From assembly GCA_002104905.1 (NCBI GenBank), contig MCFE01000248.1:1-64000 (forward strand): DNA of 64,000 nucleotides, written 5' to 3'. A program made the position numbers and the translations under genes. The stretch is from Basidiobolus meristosporus CBS 931.73 (taxonomy: Eukaryota; Basidiobolomycota; Basidiobolomycetes; Basidiobolales; Basidiobolaceae). Below the pieces are notes generated by a model. It did no database searches, was not told where the DNA came from, and saw nothing but the letters and a program-made list of their open reading frames with translations. Numbering within the stretch: position 1 is the stretch's first letter; every line of letters starts with the position of its first letter. Shown here piece after piece: positions 55,101-64,000 of the stretch.

Positions 55101-55572
55101 GGATAGTTCCTTCTCCCACAGCATCAAGTGTTCTATTGCCACCCATGAAAACCTTCTTAATTGGAATTTCTTGATATTGGGTAAGAAGTTCCTTTTAGTG
55201 TGTAGAGTGATGCAATGCTCCAGAGTCCATGTACCACATCTGAGAATCCTTGTTTGTGGTCATATTTAGTGCAGATATGAATAGTCTATCTTCAGTTGTT
55301 GCAGCATATCCATATTCAGACTTCTTTTGCTGATTATCTTTCTTTTCAAGACACCGGTCTGATGTGTGTCCTTTCCTTTTGCAGTAGTTACAAAACAGGT
55401 TGCTGTTGCCTTTGTAGGGTCTTGGGCTCCTCCTTTGTTGCCTATCATTACTTATTAAAGCATTTTCTTTATCCTTCTTGTTGGTGCTTGATCTTCTTAG
55501 TTCATCATCCAGGAGCCTTCCTAATACATAATTTAAGGTCAAATCTTCAGTTCTGGACTCTAGAGCTGATAC
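52123..55572 (-). pseudogene. Copia-2 D gag end and pol
   Basis: From right: zinc knuckle CNYCKRKGHTSDRC (intact), protease WYMDSGALHHS (DSG intact), 55146-54892 and 54925-54551 with FKEVLYVPEIAKNLL and LWHRSFGHINYD (integrase zinc region, CEACMYEKQ), integrase core 54535-54176 (HSDKGGEYTS where DNGG is usual; GVAEHANRS with Glu), RT 53635-53252 (CRWVFKTKY, MDVKTAFLNGELDED), and RT/RNase H 53101-52484, whose YVDD motif reads VND (first catalytic Asp to Asn). Stops separate the pieces. Inactive. Confidence 0.88.
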
Positions 55573-55914
55573 TGTTGTAAAAATTTGTATTTCCACCTAA
55601 ATACTCACCTAACTTAGTCACTTAGATCATTACCTTCATATCCTAGAGAATACTGACCAAATTCCTTGTTGGGATTTACTTAGAATATTTACCCAGAACA
55701 TGAAAATTAGATAAGTTGTCAAAACAGCCCCAAACAGCCCCAAACTTTGCACACATGCTCTTGGAACCTTCCTTAAGCTATACTATGTGTTTGTAATGCC
55801 AAGACCAGGTAAAAGCATAAATACTACTTTTACATTCAATAAATCATTAAGTGAAAACCACATAATCTACTTGTTCTCTCAATCACTTTCAATATTTCCA
55901 AGACTCTTACAACA
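55573..55914 (+). repeat. 5' LTR of Copia-2 C
   Basis: TGTTGTAAAAATTTGTATTTCC to CTCTTACAACA. Contains a short duplication CAGCCCCAAACAGCCCCAAAC (two adjacent 10-base units) that the 3' LTR lacks, which accounts for the 10-bp length difference. Confidence 0.9.
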
Positions 55915-55927
55915 GGTTATGAGCCCC
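55915..55927 (+). other. Primer-binding site of Copia-2 C
   Basis: GGTTATGAGCCCC directly after the LTR: twelve bases complementary to GGGCTCATAACC in the initiator tRNA-Met anticodon stem-loop. The ATG in the site starts a reading MSPKLSLSAMSTT in frame with gag. Confidence 0.85.
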
Positions 55928-56722
55928 AAGCTGTCACTCTCCGCAATGTCTACCACTGCTATTACTGGAATCTTTCCCTCTGCTGAAAAGTTGGATGGAT
56001 CTAAATACCAAGTGTGGAAGGTGAAGATGAAGATGCTGCTGCAAGAAAGAGTCTGTTAGGATATTTTCATGGGAGAAGAAGCTTTAGAGTACTAGAAGAA
56101 AGAACAAAGTGCCTTTAACTGCATTTGCCTTGATGTTAAGGACAAATTGCTGATTCAGTGCTCAAGAGTAAAAACAGCAAAGAATGCCTGGAAGGCATTA
56201 GAAGACACTTACCAGTCATGTTCAGCTGCTACAACAATCTATCCAAGACAAAAATTCTTTACTACAAAGATGCTGTCAGGAGAAGAAATAAAAAATCTAA
56301 TTAACAGAATTACCCTGCTGGTAGATGCGATGGAATCTGTTGGCGTACCAACTACTGATGAGGATGTGAAAGTTGCCATCCTGAATAGCCTGACAGACAA
56401 GTTTCAGGGCCATGTATCAGCCCTGGAGTCCAGAACTGAAGATTTGACCTTAAACTATGTATATGGAAGGCTCCTGGATGAAGAATTAAGAAAATCAAGT
56501 GCCAATAAGAAGGAAGAAGAAAATGCTTTAATAAGCAATGATAACCAACAAAGGAGGTACCCAAGACCCTATAAAGGCAACAGCAACCTGTTTTGCAACT
56601 ACAGCAAAAGGAAAGGACACACATCAGACTGGTGTCTTGAAAAGAAATATAATCAGCAAAAGAAGCCTGAATATGGAAATGCTGCAACAACTTAAGATAG
56701 ACTATTCATATTTGCACTAAAT
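55928..56722 (+). pseudogene. Copia-2 C gag
   Basis: Gag reads AITGIFPSAEKLDGSKYQVW and KVKMKMLLQERV, then a stop and a small deletion (the ECPPKNVG stretch of other copies is missing). It is open again at 56147-56695 with NAWKALEDTYQSC and LVDAMESVGVPTTDEDV. The zinc knuckle reads CNYSKRKGHTSDWC: the second Cys is Ser, so zinc binding should fail. A TAA separates gag from the protease. Confidence 0.88.
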
Positions 56723-58143
56723 ATGACCACAAAAAAGGATTCTCAGATGTGGAATATTGGCTCTGGAACATCTCAACACTCTACACACCAAAAAGAACTT
56801 TTTACCCAATATCAAGAAATTCCAATTAAGAAGGTTTTCATGGGTGACAATATAACACTTGATGCAGTGGAAGAAGGAACTATCCAAGTAAACCTAAGAA
56901 GCAGTGAAGGAAGCCATACACTGACCTTTAAAGAAGTACTCTATGTACCAGAAATAGCCAAGAACCTACTATCTGTAAGCAAGGCCACTGCAGAAGGACT
57001 CAGTTTCAGCTTTGACAATTCTGGATGCAAGATCACTGATCAAAATGGTGCCCATATTGCTTTGGGTATCAGAGATCAGAATTTATACAAGTTGACTTAT
57101 ATTCCATCATATTTGGAAGCCAATATAAGTAGCTTAAATGAAGAAATACCAATGCTCTGGCACAGGAGATTTGGGTACATCAATTTTGATTATTTGCGCA
57201 AAATGATCAAAGATCAGCTAATTTTGGGAGTAAAAATTGATCCCCCAGCTAATTTGGAGCACTGTGAAGCCTGCATATATGGGAAACAAGCCAGACAACC
57301 ATTCAAGAGCTCTAGGTTAATCAAAACTAAGAAAAAATTAGATCTAACTTGCTCAGATCTGTGTGGACCTATGCAAAATTTGTCCTTAGGCGGGATGAAG
57401 TATTTAATCACTTTTATTGATGATTATACAAGATACACATGGGTCTACTTCATGGAGAGAGAAGAAAAAGCTCTGTCTAAGTTCAGGGAGCTCAAAGCCA
57501 TGATGGAGAGAGAAACTGGTGAAAAAATCAAGAAAATATGCTCTGACAATGGTGGAGAATATACCTCAAAACTCTTCATCCACACCTGCAAAATTCATGG
57601 GATAAAGCACAAGACTACTATACCATACTCCCCACAGCAAAATGGAGTAGCAGAATGTGCTAACAGATCAATAATAATATGGCAAGATCTATGATCCATG
57701 ATAAAAAATTATCCTATGATTTTTGGGTAGAATCAGTTGCCACTGCTGTATTTCTTAAAAATAGGAGTTATAACAGAATACTTTGTGATTCTACTCCATT
57801 TGAAGCATGGTATGGATGCAGACCAAGTGCAGAACATCTAAGAATACTTGGGTGTACAGCATATGCCAAGAAACTGCCTGGAAATCAGTCACAACTTGAG
57901 ACAAAAAGTGTAAAATGCATATTTTTGGGCTACTGCAATGAGAGTAAAGCATACAGACTCTACAATACCAAAGAAAAGACGCTAATAAAGTCCAGGGATG
58001 TGTTGTCTGATGAAAATTCAAAATTTTCACAAAAAATGACATCAGATGATGACAAAAATTTGATCCCAAGTCCACCAATTGTCAGGATTGAATCAGAACA
58101 AAACAATGAAATTTTTTCACTCCAGAGGACTCTACAACCATGA
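56723..58143 (+). pseudogene. Copia-2 C protease and integrase
   Basis: The open frame 56723-57694 (323 codons) begins at the protease, whose motif reads WNIGSGTSQHS: the catalytic Asp is Gly. GAG-pre-integrase follows (FKEVLYVPEIAKNLLSVSKA, LWHRRFGYINFD, CEACIYGKQ). The integrase core has LITFIDDYTRYTWVY, CSDNGGEYTS and GVAECANRS. A frameshift at about 57685 moves to 57679-58143 (MARSMIHDKKLSYDFWVESV). The D-D-E residues look present, but the protease is dead. Confidence 0.9.
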
Positions 58144-59871
58144 TTCAGCCAGAATCAGTGCCCAGGAATATCCCAGAAGTGATCATTCCAGTATCAAATG
58201 CCCGGAGATCCAATCGGACAAGAAATAGCCCAAATTACTATATCAATGAGGGTACAAACTTAGCCTATGCCTATTCAGTCCATATTGATGAGCCCCAGAC
58301 TGTAAAAGAGGCCCTAAATAGCCCTCAGACAAGGTTTTGGAGATCTGCAATGACTGAGGAATATCAGGCCCTGATGGAAAATCTAACTTGGGACTTAGTC
58401 AAGTTACCAATCAACCAAAAGTCAATTGGTTGCAGATGGGCCTTCAAGACAAAATACAAGGCTGATGGTACAACTGAAAGATACAAAGCAAGACTTGTAG
58501 CCAAAGGGTACTCTCAAACAAAAGGACTAGATGATACTGAGACCTTTGCACCGGTAGCCAAGTTTAATTCCTTCAGATTAATATTGGCAATTGCAGCCAA
58601 ATATAAGTTTTTTATTCATCAAATGGATGTAAAACTGCATTTTTGAATGGAGAACTTGATGAGGTTGTGTAAATGGACCAGCCTGATGGGTTTGTTGACC
58701 AAGATAACCCTCATTTGGTCTGCAAGCTCAAAAAGTCACTATATGGTCTCAAACAATTATTAAGAGCCTGGAAATGCAAGATAGATTCTTATTTGGAATC
58801 TTTGAGTTTCAAAAGGAGTAATGCTGACTATAGTGTATAATATAAGCCAGATAGAGTGAATCCAGCTCTATTAGCTCTATATGTGGATGATCTTATTATA
58901 GCCACCAATAATCTAGAAACATTGGAAGTGACAAAATTTAGCCTATCTAATGAGTTCAAGATGTCCAATCTAGGAGAACTGAGTTACTACTTAGGGATTA
59001 AGTTCTCCATAGACAGAAGTACCCAGACTATCACCCTAAGCCAATCCAAGTATATTCAAGATATACTAAAGAAGTACAAAATGGAAGACTGTAAACCGGC
59101 AGCTACCCCAATGGAGACAAACCTTGACTTGGTCACAACTCAACCAAATCAAGAGAGCTTGGTGTCATCTCAAAGCCCTGACTTTCCTTATCAATCTATA
59201 GTTGGCAGTCTGATATGTATCATGCTTGGAACACATCCAGATATCTCATATTCAGTGAGAGTTGTCAGCCAACATTATCAGAACTATGGATCTGATCATA
59301 TTGCAGCAGTTAAGCGGATTTTTAGATACCTAAAAGGAACTGCTGATATCTGCTTTAGATACACTTATAAGAACTCAGAACAGGATCTTGTGGGATACTC
59401 TGATGCTGATTGGGGACGGAATTTAGAAGACAGAAGATCCACCACAGGATACACCTTTCTTTACTGTAAAGGAGCAATTTTGTGGAATTCAAGAAAGCAA
59501 CCAACCGTAGCACTTTCCACTACAGAGGCAGAGTATATGGCAGCCTGTGAAGCTACAAAAGAAGCAATGTGGTTAAGAAAACTTTTTACAGATTTAGGCC
59601 TATGTCAAAAAACGCCTATTACTTTATTTCAAGATAATCAAGGATGTATACAATTAAGTAGAAATCCAACTTTTCATGCTAGAACCAAGCACATAGATAT
59701 TAGACATCTTTTCATATGTGAAGCTATATAGAATAGCTTAGTTAGCTTAGTTTACTGTCCTACAGATGCAATGATTGCAGACATATTTACCAAACCATTA
59801 GCTAGAGACAAGTTTGAATATCTTAGGTCAAAATTAGGACTAGTCAGTATGAACATTTAGCTGAATGGGAG
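58140..59871 (+). pseudogene. Copia-2 C RT and RNase H
   Basis: 58140-58646 carries the integrase tail and RT start (CRWAFKTKYKADG, ARLVAKGYSQTKGL, MDVKLHF). Frame is lost at about 58630 and regained at 58856-59731, with LYVDDLIIATNNL (catalytic DD intact), YYLGIKFSIDRS, ATPMETNLDL, then RNase H YSDADWGRNLEDRRSTTGY and [24 protein letters not shown] at 59729-59731 ends it shortly before the natural end. Best preserved Copia-2 RT in the window. Confidence 0.9.
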
Positions 59872-60203
59872 TGTTGTAAAAGTTTGTATTTCCACCTAAA
59901 TATTCACCTAACTTATTCACTTAGATCATTATCTCCATATCCTAGAGAATACTGACCAAATTCCTTGTTGGGATTTACTTAGAATATTTACCCAGAACAT
60001 GAAAATTAGATAAGTTGTCCAAACAGCCCCAAACTTTGCACACATGTTCTTGGAACCTTCCTTAAGCTATACTATGTGTTTGTAATGCCAAAACCAGGTA
60101 AAAGCATAAATACTACTTTTACATTCAATAAATCATTAAGTGAAAACCACATATTCTACTTGTTCACCCAATCACTTCCAATATCTCCAAGACTCTTACA
60201 ACA
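59872..60203 (+). repeat. 3' LTR of Copia-2 C
   Basis: 332 bp, TGTTGTAAAAGTTTGTATTTCC to CTCTTACAACA, followed by GATAC. It closely matches the 5' LTR. Confidence 0.9.
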
Positions 60204-60734
60204 GATACAAGACCCAGAAACCTGTCTGTCAGGCTATTCAGGATGGTCACTATCACATCCTCATCAGTAGTTGGTATGCTCACATATTCCATCTCATCTA
60301 CCAGCAGGGTAATTCTGTTGATTAGTTTTTTTATTTGTTCTCCTGGCAGCATCTTTGTAGTAAAGAGTTTTTGTCTTGGATAGATTTTCTTAGCAGCTGA
60401 ACATGACTGGTAGGTGTCTTCTAATGCCTTCCAGGCATTCTTTGCCAGTTTTGCTCTTGAGCATTGAATTAGCAATTTGTCCTTGACATTAAGGCAAATG
60501 CAGTTAAAGGCACTTTGTTCTTTCTTCTGGTACTCTAAAGCTTCCTCTCCCACATTTCTAGGAGGGCATTCTTCTCACATGACAATATCCCAAAGGCCTC
60601 TTTCTTGTAGCAGCATCTTCATCTTCACCTTCCTCACTTGGTAGTTAGATCCATCCAACTTTTCAGCAGAGGGAAAAATTCCAGTAATAGCAGTAGTAGA
60701 CATTACAGAGAGTGAGAGCTTGGGGCTCATCACC
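60204..60734 (-). pseudogene. Copia-2 D gag, N-terminal part
   Basis: From 60734: primer site GGTGATGAGCCCCA (one change), then MSPKLSLSVMSTTAITG and KLDGSNYQVRKVKMKML, a stop near 60575, then open to 60204 with EEALEYQKKEQSAF and ITLLVDEMEYVSIPTTDED. It continues at 55572 beyond the inserted element C. Confidence 0.88.
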
Positions 60735-61083
60735 TGCTGTATGAGTCTTGGTGATATTGGAAGTGACTGGGAGAACAATTAGATCATGTGGTGTGCACTT
60801 AATGATTTATTGAATGTAAGAGTAGTATTTATACTTTTACCTGGTCTTGGCATTACAAACACATAGAATAGCTTAAGAAAGGTCCCAAGAACATGTGTGC
60901 AAAGTTTGGGGCTGTTTGGACAACTTAGAGTATTTTCATGTTCTGGGTACCTTGTATTTTGGTGAAATTATTCTAAGTAAGTCCTGACAAGAAATTTGGT
61001 CTGTATTCTCTAGGATTTGAAGGCAATGATCTAAGTGACTATGCTAGGTGAATATTTAGGTGGTATTACAAATTTTTACAACA
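60735..61083 (-). repeat. 5' LTR of Copia-2 D
   Basis: 349 bp; minus-strand TGTTGTAAAAATTTGTAATACC to ACTCATACAGCA (terminal ACAACA mutated). Partner of 51765-52113. Confidence 0.85.
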
Positions 61084-61504
61084 CCAACCTTGGTAGTTAG
61101 ATCCATCCAGCTTCTCAGCAAAAGAAAGGTTCCAATGAGTGACAGCCTGGGGCTTATAGCTGGTTGTAAGAGTTCTGAGGATATTAGAAGTGATTGGAAT
61201 ATCAAGTAGATCATGTGGTCTCCATAAGTGATATATTTAGTGTCAAAGCAAAGTTTATACATTTACATAGTCTTGGCAAAATAAATATGCAAAATACATT
61301 CAGGATAGTCCCAAAGTTATGTATTGAAGGTTTGGGGCTGTTTGGGTTACCTTAAGATATTTCATGCTCAGGGTACCTGATGTTTGGTGAGAAAATCCCA
61401 AGTAAATCCCAAGGAATTTGGGCAGGATTCTCTAAGATCTGTAGACTATGAACCTAGTGATACAACAAGGTAAATATTTAGATATAATTACAAGATTCAC
61501 AACA
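61084..61504 (-). mobile_element. Copia-2 relic: gag start and LTR
   Basis: 61084-61160 is the complement of the gag start (LDGSNYQ region) and a decayed primer site; 61161-61504 is an old LTR. It abuts the 5' LTR of D at 61083/61084. More diverged than the other Copia-2 LTRs. Confidence 0.7.
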
Positions 61505-61565
61505 AAAATCACATATTCTACCTATCCACTCAGTCACATTCATTATCTCCAAAACTCTTACAACA
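61505..61565 (+). repeat. Copia-2 LTR 3' end fragment
   Basis: AAATCACATATTCTACC to CTCTTACAACA, in plus orientation, directly after the inverted LTR. About 60 bp only. Confidence 0.65.
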
Positions 61566-61839
61566 TGTACAACTATCAGTATTGTAGGTCCAAGCCATTT
61601 GGTGGACAAAAAGACTGATTTCTAGGAGGAGGCTAGACTAGTTGATTCTGATGCCAAATTTGGTAATGGGCTACTCACTACCTCTGCCAAGATTTAAAAC
61701 TAAAATCTTGAAGGCAAAACACTGGCTGAATGCTGGCAGATTATCAGATGAATTCCATGTGATATTTTTCATAGGGAAAGGCAGAGAATCAATTAAAGAA
61801 ACCTAGGGAGTTTTTGAGTGGAAAACTCTGATCTAGTCT

Positions 61840-61975
61840 TTTGGATGCTTGGGGTACAGTTTTATTCAGATGGTTACTGTATGGTATGCTGACAGCATGA
61901 ATACCTATCAGTCATGGGATCTCAATTTTGTGATGGCCTTTTAATGGGACTGTCACAATTATTTCTCATGGGGGA
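61840..61975. repeat. Repeat X end block, third copy
   Basis: AGTCATGGGATCTCAATTTTGTGATGGCC is followed by TTTTAATGGGACTGTCACAATTA; the spacing matches the end blocks near 4330 and 10680. No X coding remnant adjoins, so this is an end fragment or a short derivative. 61566-61839 shows no repeat or gene I recognise. Confidence 0.45.
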
Positions 61976-62004
61976 TGTAAGATGGTGGAATTTTGATAAG
62001 CCAC

Positions 62005-62093
62005 ATGTTTGCACGCAACAAGTCATCAGGTGAGAGCCACATAATTTACTGGGCATCCCCATCACTTCCAACATCTCCAGAACCCTCACAACA
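62005..62093 (+). repeat. Outermost Copia-2 LTR fragment
   Basis: CATCAGGTGAGAGCCACATAATT to CAGAACCCTCACAACA is a diverged 3' end of a Copia-2 LTR. It is the last transposon sequence seen. Beyond 62,094 the CpG content rises sharply. Confidence 0.65.
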
Positions 62094-62903
62094 GCAAAAG
62101 TTGGTGAACATCTCCCCAACCCCGACCATTTACGAATTGGGCATCGCAAGTTTGAGGTGACTAGTTTTGCACAGTGTCTGGACGGTTTCTTTCAGAAAGG
62201 TACTGGGAAAGTCACCCACTGAACTTGGGACTTTTCTGGAAGATGCTGACCAACTCTTTACATCTGCAAAGCACAAGTGTGTGTTGCAGGAACTGTTTAG
62301 GAGCAGAACACAGCGATCGCCACTGCACCTATAGAATTGGAACCAGCCCTTCCGGGGCCTTACACCAAACATTCCTACATCCAACATGAGAGTGCGCTAC
62401 AAATTCCTTGGATGTCTTTAATTCCTGGGCCAAATCTAGTGATGATAGATACCTTCGAATGGGCTCCAGATAGCTTTCTGGGGAGCCCAGGGTGCAGCCT
62501 GTGGGCGGCCCACGGAGTGCAAAGAAAATGAGCTCACATTTGTTACAGCGTCCTCGGAGACTGTGTGAAAGGCTTGAGGGTGGTGATGGACTTTATGTGG
62601 ATGAACACACTCCCAAAAGAACAAAAAAAAGTCGGGAACCGTCATGGTGAATATTGGTGGAATCATCCAGAAAGCAAGTATGAGGGTGTTCATAGGGAAG
62701 CTGAAGACGAGAGTGCATGAGTATACTGGATCCTCTGGAGAGGGTAGTAGGGACATCTCCGAGAACTACTCCAGCAATGGGGGTTGGGGTTACAAGTGGG
62801 AAGGTGTGGTGTGAAATCCACTAGGAGAGGTGTAGTGAAGGTAGGGTTCGTTAAGTGTGAGGGAATGCAACCTAGTGGTGATGGACTGGGCGAGTTGACT
62901 TAT
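62094..62903. other. Gene-space spacer downstream of the PPR gene
   Basis: CpG-containing, unique-looking DNA between the transposon cluster and the PPR stop codon. Open stretches of 64-106 codons occur on both strands (for example 62436-62756, minus), but none has a recognisable domain and they overlap in opposite frames. The 3' untranslated region of the PPR gene must lie at its right end. No tRNA or other RNA gene seen. Confidence 0.5.
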
Positions 62904-64000
62904 TTACACAGGGCTCTTCTGGAGGTGTTGGTAGAGTGCCGGGTTGCTGTGCCTGAGATGGCCCAGGAGGGAGCTCTTCGCCTCCGGCTTTTTCGCCTGG
63001 TGGAGACGATTTAACAAGGCCTGTAGGACCTTGATATTGGGCTGAATCCCGCACTGGTCCATTTCGTGGGTGATCACAGCGACCGCGTCGTTGTGTCTCC
63101 CTATGGAGCACAATAGGAAAATGTAGGTGTTGTAGAGGTCGACGGTCACTCGACCCCTTAGCTGCCGCTTCAAAGAATCCCAATACCGACTCAAGGCGAG
63201 TTGGTCGCTCTGATCTCGCGTGGAATCGTAGTATGAATGTAACATCACCGAGGCCGAAGGTGTGATATCCTCAGCAGGATCACTACTCGCCAGGATCAGC
63301 TCCCATAGCCTGGTGACTTCATCATGTTGACCTTGGCAGGCGTGACATTTCATGAGGGTGGTATACACATGATTGTTGGGGACCAATCCTGCGGACCGCA
63401 TCTCCTCGTACATCTTGATCACCGTCTCGTTATCACCTTGCTTGAGATAGGCGTTCATAAGAATGTTGTAGGTCTGGCTCGTCGGCGGTACCTCCACCTT
63501 CATCTGTTCCAGAAGCTCCCGAGCCTTGTGGAAATTAAGATCTCTACCGTAGCCATCGATGAGAGTATTGAAGAGGGTGACGTTGGGCGGGATGCCCCTC
63601 CGTCTCATCTCTTCGAACAAGCTGGTCGCCTTGTCCATGTCACCATTTCTGCTGTAGGCGAGAATCAGCATCCCGTAGGTGTAGATATCGGGCTGAAGAC
63701 CATCGAGCAGAAGCTCCGAATACTTGGCCATCACATAATCAAACCGGTTCATCCGAGTAAACGCTAGAATCAGAGCATTGAACGTGGTGATGTCTAGGGG
63801 CACCTTTAGGGCCTTCATCTCGTCGTAGATCTTCAAGATCTGCTTGATGTCCTTCGAGGTTTTCGCCAATATGTTGAACAGATAGTTGTAGGTGGCGGTG
63901 TTGGGCTGAAGCTTGCACCGGAGCATCTGTCGATAGATTTCCAACGCCATCACTGGGGACGGGTTGCGTAGGCAGGCGCTGAGAACGCCATTAACACTGC
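62904..64000 (-). CDS. Pentatricopeptide-repeat protein, C-terminal part
   Basis: The minus-strand frame is open from the window edge (64000) to a stop at 62904, 364 codons. The Met at 63953 is not the true start because PPR-like sequence (NGVLSACLRNPSPVMALEIY) continues upstream of it. About nine 35-residue helical repeats follow each other, e.g. TYNYLFNILAKTSKD, TTFNALILAFTRMNR, YTYGMLILAYSRNGD, TLFNTLIDGYGRDLN, QTYNILMNAYLKQGD, HVYTTLMKCHACQGQ, LYNTYIFLLCSIGRH. Such proteins bind organellar RNA one base per repeat and act in mitochondrial RNA stability, processing or translation in fungi. The target is unknown. Codons are GC-rich and CpG-rich, unlike the transposons. It ends HLQKSPV. Confidence 0.9.
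   Translation of the reverse strand, partial: SVNGVLSACLRNPSPVMALEIYRQMLRCKLQPNTATYNYLFNILAKTSKDIKQILKIYDEMKALKVPLDITTFNALILAFTRMNRFDYVMAKYSELLLDGLQPDIYTYGMLILAYSRNGDMDKATSLFEEMRRRGIPPNVTLFNTLIDGYGRDLNFHKARELLEQMKVEVPPTSQTYNILMNAYLKQGDNETVIKMYEEMRSAGLVPNNHVYTTLMKCHACQGQHDEVTRLWELILASSDPAEDITPSASVMLHSYYDSTRDQSDQLALSRYWDSLKRQLRGRVTVDLYNTYIFLLCSIGRHNDAVAVITHEMDQCGIQPNIKVLQALLNRLHQAKKPEAKSSLLGHLRHSNPALYQHLQKSPV

Larger units (their letters stand above)
55573..60203 (+). mobile_element. Copia-2 element C, complete, inserted in Copia-2 D
   Basis: LTRs at 55573-55914 (342 bp) and 59872-60203 (332 bp), primer site at 55915, gag-pol order complete, purine-rich AATGGGAG before the 3' LTR. The duplication GATAC is at 55568-55572 and 60204-60208, and the flanks join into continuous D gag. 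4.63 kb. Several frameshifts and stops, so it is no longer autonomous. Confidence 0.94.
51765..61083 (-). mobile_element. Copia-2 element D, interrupted by Copia-2 C
   Basis: 3' LTR 51765-52113, 5' LTR 60735-61083 (349 bp each), gag-pol between on the minus strand. Gag is split at 55572/60204 by a full element C on the plus strand, marked by GATAC on both sides. The outer flanks (AATCC left, CCAAC right) do not match each other, and both are Copia-2 sequence from different parts of the element. D therefore lacks a target duplication and may be the product of recombination. Confidence 0.88.

Noticed and set aside
1-62093. Classical RIP (CA to TA) as the cause of decay
   Set aside because: Changes between young and old copies are mainly CG to TG or CA. 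That fits CpG deamination; a true RIP index needs counting.
62436-62756. A 106-codon minus-strand open frame in gene space
   Set aside because: No recognisable domain, overlapped by a plus-strand open frame, and placed just downstream of the PPR gene where a 3' UTR is expected.
63324-63767. A 147-codon plus-strand open frame opposite the PPR gene
   Set aside because: It is the shadow of the PPR coding strand in GC-rich sequence; the minus-strand frame has the repeats.
1-64000. CRISPR arrays, bacterial operons, rRNA or tRNA genes
   Set aside because: None seen. The content is eukaryotic transposons plus one PPR gene.

Overview
The window is eukaryotic and almost entirely transposon-derived. 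About 62 kb is a nest of LTR retrotransposons and DNA transposons. A short stretch of gene space (about 62,094-64,000) carries the 3' part of one pentatricopeptide-repeat (PPR) gene that runs off the right edge. A compact PPR gene without visible introns next to Ty1/copia, Ty3/gypsy, CACTA/Plavaka-like and PIF/Harbinger-like elements fits a repeat-rich fungus best, but nothing here fixes the species. The transposon part is very poor in CpG and rich in TpG/CpA; the PPR region is rich in CpG. Homologous copies of different age show CG turned into TG or CA, as expected from deamination of methylated CpG.

Layout. 1-11.9 kb: old rubble made of a decayed CACTA-type transposase (main copy 6.8-9.2 kb, minus; fragments at 1-470), two unclassified decayed repeat families, and solo LTRs (6922-7289 and 10938-11303, plus diverged LTRs at 0.5-1.5 and 5.4-5.9 kb). 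11.9-21.2 kb: a complete Copia-1 element (A, plus; TSD GTAAC) with a second complete Copia-1 (B, minus, 13787-18469) inserted in its integrase. 21.2-23.4 kb: decayed Harbinger-like transposase and small Copia scraps. 23.4-28.06 kb: Gypsy-1 (plus), joined end to end with a truncated Gypsy-2 (minus, 28.06-32.07 kb). 32.1-35.7 kb: the 5' end of a Copia-2 element, then two copies, facing each other, of the second ORF of the Harbinger-like transposon. 35.66-37.97 kb: an old 5'-truncated gag-protease LTR element (minus). 38-47 kb: a 7.8-kb Harbinger-like transposon (39041-46813) sitting inside a Copia-2 LTR and itself holding a very young gag-protease-only LTR retrotransposon (40140-43756) and a 0.73-kb near-perfect palindrome (43879-44610). 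47-62.1 kb: Copia-2 copies nested in one another (F, H, D, C) plus a solo LTR of another family. 62.1-64 kb: gene space.

How the parts work. The two Copia families carry the usual gag-protease-integrase-RT-RNase H order. Both have a primer-binding site complementary to the anticodon stem-loop of initiator tRNA-Met, the half-tRNA priming mode known from Drosophila copia. The gag-protease element has two 804-bp LTRs, a Lys-tRNA-type primer site, a polypurine tract and an intact 618-residue gag-protease ORF, but no reverse transcriptase or integrase. It must borrow them, and an older copy has the same short architecture, so this is a family and not one damaged copy. The Harbinger-like element supplies an apparently intact DDE transposase and a divergently oriented second ORF that may be Myb/SANT-like. 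Short elements with the same ends (38269-38477, 43879-44610, 32611-34757) look like its non-autonomous dependants. Most other retroelement copies are broken by stops, frameshifts or active-site changes.
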